From NCBI GenBank assembly GCA_030631505.1, contig DAOVKX010000019.1:1-14454 (forward strand): DNA of 14,454 bases, written 5' to 3'. This DNA is from Candidatus Nanohaloarchaea archaeon (GTDB lineage: Archaea; EX4484-52; DAOVKX01). Shown here in pieces: positions 12,065 through 14,454 of this stretch. The notes under the pieces are model-generated. The model was given only the letters and a program-made list of their open reading frames with translations. It was not told the origin of the DNA and made no database searches. The first letter of the stretch is position 1, and each line of letters opens with the position of its first letter. A program made the translations under genes and the position numbers.

Positions 12065-13052
12065 TTTTTTCTTCGTTTAAATAAGCACCCTTTAACAGGA
12101 ATTTCTTTAATTTATCAAATCCCTCTTTTTTTGCACAGGACAATTCAAAGAATTTTTCTTTTTTTATCTTCTTTTTTAACTCCCGTAATCTTTCTTTATC
12201 AGTTATGTCAATTTTATTTATACAAACTATTATTGGAATGTCAAAACTCTCTTTTATCTCGTTGTACAGATTTAACTGTTCATGCGCTGAGTAGCCGCAG
12301 GTTTCGGACAAATCGAAAACAAACAGGATTTTATCTGCAAGGTATTTTAATGCCAGGACTGCTTTCAGTTCAATTTTGTTTCTGAGTTTTAAATCCCTGT
12401 CCAGAATTCCTGGGGCATCAATGAACTGCAGTAAGTCCTCTATGTATCCGAGCATGAGATTTTGCGTTGTGAATGGATATGGCTGCACTTCAGGCAATGC
12501 GCCTGTAAGGTGCTTCAGGATGCTTGACTTGCCGATGTTTGGAAATCCCGCAATAACAATTGTTTCCATGTCTTTGACCTTTGCCAGATTCCTTAAGCTT
12601 CGCCTGCAGTCATCCAGAAATAAGAGGTCTGAGTTAATTTGTTTTAAGATTGAACTTACCCTGCCGTAATGCTCTTTTCGAATCCTTGCCATGTCTTTTA
12701 ACTGAGCACCTTTCAGTTTTCTCTTATATATTTCTGTTAATCTTCCTGTTTGGCCCATAGCCCAATTAACAGCGCCAAGTGACTTTTTCATCTGCTCTCT
12801 GTTGACAATCAGGCCAATCAGCTCATAATAAAAATTATCCAACCCGTTAATACTTGGCGTTCTTTCGAGAATTTTTTTAAGGTAGTCCTGGATAACATAA
12901 GTAGTTATTTCCACTCGCTTAAGCTCTTTTCTTCTTTTTTCCACTCTTTTGTCTTTAGCGCTGACATTCATAGCGCCCATCCGGGCTTTGCGGAATGCCT
13001 TATCCAGAATTTTCTTATACGACAAAATTTTAGGCATATTCGAAAACATCAT
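12036..13052 (-). CDS. Nog1-type GTP-binding protein (large ribosomal subunit assembly)
   Basis: This 338-aa protein has the archaeal Nog1 layout: an N-terminal helical bundle (about 1-160, starting PKILSYKKILDKAFRKAR), then a GTPase domain. G1 is GFPNIGKSS (169-177), G3 is DAPG (212-215), G4 is NKID (279-282), and G5 is SCAKKEG. The switch I region PYPFTTQNLMLGY is characteristic of the Obg/Nog1 superfamily. It is expected to act in 50S/60S subunit maturation. Three in-frame starts exist: M1 (13052), M2 (13049) and M6 (13037). A good SD (GGTGAT) precedes M1, but the whole SD-to-M6 block is duplicated 161 bp upstream. A TATA-like ATATATTC near 13071 could give a leaderless start at M6. The lysine-rich C-terminal region overlaps the convergent 193-aa gene. 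Confidence 0.92.
   Translation of the reverse strand: MMFSNMPKILSYKKILDKAFRKARMGAMNVSAKDKRVEKRRKELKRVEITTYVIQDYLKKILERTPSINGLDNFYYELIGLIVNREQMKKSLGAVNWAMGQTGRLTEIYKRKLKGAQLKDMARIRKEHYGRVSSILKQINSDLLFLDDCRRSLRNLAKVKDMETIVIAGFPNIGKSSILKHLTGALPEVQPYPFTTQNLMLGYIEDLLQFIDAPGILDRDLKLRNKIELKAVLALKYLADKILFVFDLSETCGYSAHEQLNLYNEIKESFDIPIIVCINKIDITDKERLRELKKKIKKEKFFELSCAKKEGFDKLKKFLLKGAYLNEEKIKSFRDIGA
12065..12070 (+). terminator. Oligo-T tract after the 193-aa gene
   Basis: Six T follow the TAA stop (12062-12064) directly, within the 3' end of the convergent nog1. This suits archaeal oligo-U termination. Confidence 0.4.
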
Positions 13053-13066
13053 AAATCACCGTTGAG
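13034..13066. repeat. 33-bp direct repeat, inner copy (nog1 start)
   Basis: This is identical to 13195-13227. On the minus strand it carries CTCAAC, the SD GGTGAT, and codons 1-6 of nog1 (MMFSNM). A copy of a gene's own translation start lying 161 bp away is unusual. Confidence 0.93.
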
Positions 13067-13213
13067 AATATATACTAAAAGACATAAACATTTGAGCAAG
13101 GCGTCTTTTCCATATATTGATGGATAGTGATTTATTGGTTCAGTTTGTTTATTCTTTCTGTGTCCCTCAATATTGAAGAATCTTTGATTCTGAAGCATAT
13201 TCGAAAACATCAT
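13049..13213 (-). CDS. Possible 54-codon small ORF between the 33-bp repeats
   Basis: Starting at the outer repeat's ATG, the frame reads MMFSNMLQNQRFFNIEG and ends CLLVYILNGDL, with its TGA overlapping the ATGATG at the nog1 start. It has the same SD and the same first six residues as nog1. The rest has no family resemblance and no clear fold. It may be a translated upstream ORF controlling nog1 by coupling, or simply a by-product of the duplication. I include it because the outer copy, and not nog1 itself, sits next to the TATA-like box at 13254-13270. Confidence 0.25.
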   Translation of the reverse strand: MMFSNMLQNQRFFNIEGHRKNKQTEPINHYPSIYGKDALLKCLCLLVYILNGDL

Positions 13214-13227
13214 AAATCACCGTTGAG
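13195..13227. repeat. 33-bp direct repeat, outer copy
   Basis: An exact copy of 13034-13066. It is preceded, on the minus strand, by TATGTATAAAAATAAGC (13254-13270), a TATA-like box giving a leader of about 24 nt with the SD in place. This looks like the ancestral promoter-to-start junction of nog1. Confidence 0.93.
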
Positions 13228-13270
13228 CATGTCGAAACATTTTTGGAACATAAGCTTATTTTTATACATA

Positions 13271-13307
13271 AGTTTATAAACGAGTAAATGAAATGTTTTA
13301 TGGGGTG
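13271..13307 (+). promoter_or_regulatory. Stomatin promoter and SD
   Basis: AGTTTATAAA (13271-13280) is TATA-like and GGGGTG (13302-13307) is an SD 5 bp before the GTG start at 13313. The box lies back to back with the leftward nog1-side TATA element. Confidence 0.5.
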
Positions 13308-13312
13308 TTCGT

Positions 13313-14062
13313 GTGCTTTGGTTAATATTTCTGTTTGTTTTCTTTGTTATGCCCCTGCTTTTGTCAGCTGTAAGGGTTATATATGAGTATGAACGCGGTG
13401 TCAAGTTTACTTTAGGGAGGTTCTCAGGCACAATGGAACCGGGCCTGAGATTTATAATACCAATTATACAAACCATGACTAAAGTTGATGTGAGGATTAA
13501 GGCTATTGATGTTCCTGATCAGGATGCCATAACCAAGGATAATGTCTCCATAAAAGTAAATGCTGTGCTGTATTACAAAGTCTCGGATGTCAAGAAAGCA
13601 ATTATTGAGGTAGAACATTATGGTTATGCAGTTTCCCAACTGGCGCAAACCACAATGAGGGATGTTGTTGGCGAGGTCAGTTTAGACCAACTGCTTAGCA
13701 GCAGGGACTCTGTTTCAAAAAGGATAAAGGAGATTGTAGATAAGGCAACAGACCCCTGGGGGATAAAAGTGGATTCTGTTGAGCTAAAGCATGTTGAACT
13801 TCCTGAAGGATTAAAGAGGGTTATAGGCAAAGAAGCAGAGGCAGAACGTGAAAAAAGGGCTGTGATAATCAAAGCAGGTGGAGAGGTTATAGCATCAACA
13901 AATCTTGCAAAGGCGGCCAAAACACTGGCTACATCGCCGGGAGCACTTCATCTTAGAACCCTGAATACGTTAAATGACCTGAGCAGTGACCAGAGCAATA
14001 CTGTTGTGTTTGCAGTTCCATTAGAAATCCTTAAGGCATTTGAGACCATCAAGAAAAAGTAA
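13313..14062 (+). CDS. Stomatin/prohibitin-family SPFH membrane protein
   Basis: This 249-aa protein has an N-terminal hydrophobic segment (about 2-21, LWLIFLFVFFVMPLLLSAV). An SPFH domain follows (VIYEYERGVKFTLGRFSGTM, EPGLRFIIPIIQTMTKVDVR, AIDVPDQDAITKDNVSIKVN, VLYYKVSDVKKAI). The family's helical region LAQTTMRDVVGEVSLDQLLS and DPWGIKVDSVELKHVELPEG completes it, then a coiled coil AEAEREKRAVIIKAGGEVIA. Archaeal stomatins form membrane-anchored oligomers that scaffold microdomains and are often cleaved by a partner NfeD-type protease, which is not present in this window. The GTG start is chosen because the SD GGGGTG is correctly spaced and no in-frame ATG exists upstream. The stop abuts the stop of the small convergent gene without any gap. 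Confidence 0.95.
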   Translation: MLWLIFLFVFFVMPLLLSAVRVIYEYERGVKFTLGRFSGTMEPGLRFIIPIIQTMTKVDVRIKAIDVPDQDAITKDNVSIKVNAVLYYKVSDVKKAIIEVEHYGYAVSQLAQTTMRDVVGEVSLDQLLSSRDSVSKRIKEIVDKATDPWGIKVDSVELKHVELPEGLKRVIGKEAEAEREKRAVIIKAGGEVIASTNLAKAAKTLATSPGALHLRTLNTLNDLSSDQSNTVVFAVPLEILKAFETIKKK

Positions 14063-14185
14063 TTATCCCCAGATAATGTTTGAGATAAAGCACTCTTCGC
14101 AGACTTCCTTGTCCTTATTCTTTATGTGATTTGTTTCTTTTTTGCAAACAGAACAATATTTTTTCGTTCCAACATTGATTCTCAT
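14063..14185 (-). CDS. 40-aa CxxC/CxxC mini-protein
   Basis: The minus strand encodes a 40-residue protein starting MRINVGTKKYCSVCKKETNH and ending CEECFISNIIWG. C11-x2-C14 and C29-x2-C32 form a compact zinc-ribbon-like module. GGTG is placed as SD 8-9 nt before the ATG, and an A/T box (complement of 14218-14235) lies about 40 bp upstream. The gene ends exactly at the stomatin stop codon with no intervening base. Small archaeal zinc-ribbon proteins are common and mostly uncharacterised. The cysteine spacing and SD support a real gene, but the short length leaves doubt. Confidence 0.55.
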   Translation of the reverse strand: MRINVGTKKYCSVCKKETNHIKNKDKEVCEECFISNIIWG

Positions 14186-14454
14186 TTTTAGCACCAAAAG
14201 CAGAATTATAGAATATTGTATTTTAAATTTAAATAACTATAGCCGAAAACTACAAAATTTGAATGATAATCCCGTTTTGCCATGAGGATAAATCGCATTT
14301 TGTTCGTTTTGATGCGTTCTACTATGTCTAAAAATCGGGACTAAACCTCTGGCATTTATACTCTCTTGATTCTTGCCATGTTTAAAAGACACTCTTACGT
14401 TTTTTTGATGATAACACAAACTTTATTTAGATTCCTGACTGTTTATATTTTATG
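14186..14454. other. Unassigned 269-bp region with potential RNA secondary structure
   Basis: I see no convincing protein gene. Several complementary segments occur. GCCATGAGG (14279-14287) pairs with CCTCTGGC (14346-14353) with one bulged base. CGCAT (14294-14298) pairs with ATGCG (14312-14316). TCCCG (14270-14274) pairs with CGGGA (14336-14340), which would cross the first stem. TGGCA (14350-14354) can alternatively pair with TGCCA (14374-14378). A TATA-like GTTTATATTTTA (14441-14452) faces a leftward start near 14420 and could also serve a rightward gene beyond the window. A structured noncoding RNA is possible but unproven. Confidence 0.3.

Noticed and set aside
13210..13476. Leftward 88-codon frame over the stomatin 5' end
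   Set aside because: It is antisense to the SPFH domain and crosses the stomatin promoter; composition is not protein-like. Only its last codons coincide with the repeat.
14237..14419. 60-codon leftward frame with TTG start
   Set aside because: No family resemblance, weak start codon and no SD; the region shows RNA-like pairing instead.
1..14454. tRNA, rRNA or CRISPR array
   Set aside because: No cloverleaf, rRNA-like stretch or regularly spaced repeat series was seen; the direct repeats are paired only, not arrayed.

Overview
The window is archaeal. Its core genes are the 3' end of a type IA topoisomerase, RadB, a two-AAA-domain CDC48/VAT unfoldase, a short archaeal Nog1-type GTPase, a Kef-type antiporter, Hsp20 and a stomatin. 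Most starts lie about 25-30 bp downstream of an A/T box that fits an archaeal TATA element, and several of these would give leaderless mRNAs. Packing is tight, with convergent genes touching or overlapping. The content fits a euryarchaeal or DPANN-type genome; I cannot name the lineage.

Layout. (1) 1-1134: topA 3' end, overlapping radB tail to tail. (2) 1169-2212: three small leftward unknown genes. The middle one is flanked by two identical 52-bp repeats that carry stop codon, promoter-like sequence, Shine-Dalgarno (SD) and ATG. (3) 2302-4879: an unknown 104-aa protein and cdc48 in one operon. (4) 4880-9196: a clearly more A+T-rich accessory island. It holds an unknown 256-aa gene facing a DNA cytosine-5 methyltransferase, a 49-aa zinc-ribbon gene heading the methyltransferase operon, a transposase C-terminal remnant, and a three-gene operon (AbrB-like protein, HTH protein, unknown 385-aa protein) whose promoter and start lie inside a perfect 12-bp inverted repeat. 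(5) 9197-14062: Kef antiporter, Hsp20, an unknown 193-aa gene divergent from hsp20, nog1 and stomatin. nog1 is preceded by a 33-bp direct repeat that duplicates its own SD and first codons. (6) 14063-14454: a 40-aa CxxC mini-gene, then about 270 bp without a convincing gene but with mutually compatible and competing stems.

How it fits together. The core genes serve DNA topology and repair, protein unfolding and chaperoning, ion exchange and ribosome assembly. Between cdc48 and the antiporter sits an island with a methylation (possibly restriction-modification) locus and a separate self-regulated-looking operon of unknown function. That AbrB-HTH-385-aa operon is the best candidate here for an undescribed system. 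The repeats that duplicate translation-start regions at two separate loci are the most unusual structural feature. Three or four small genes (49, 59, 40 and possibly 54 codons) were found by direct reading.
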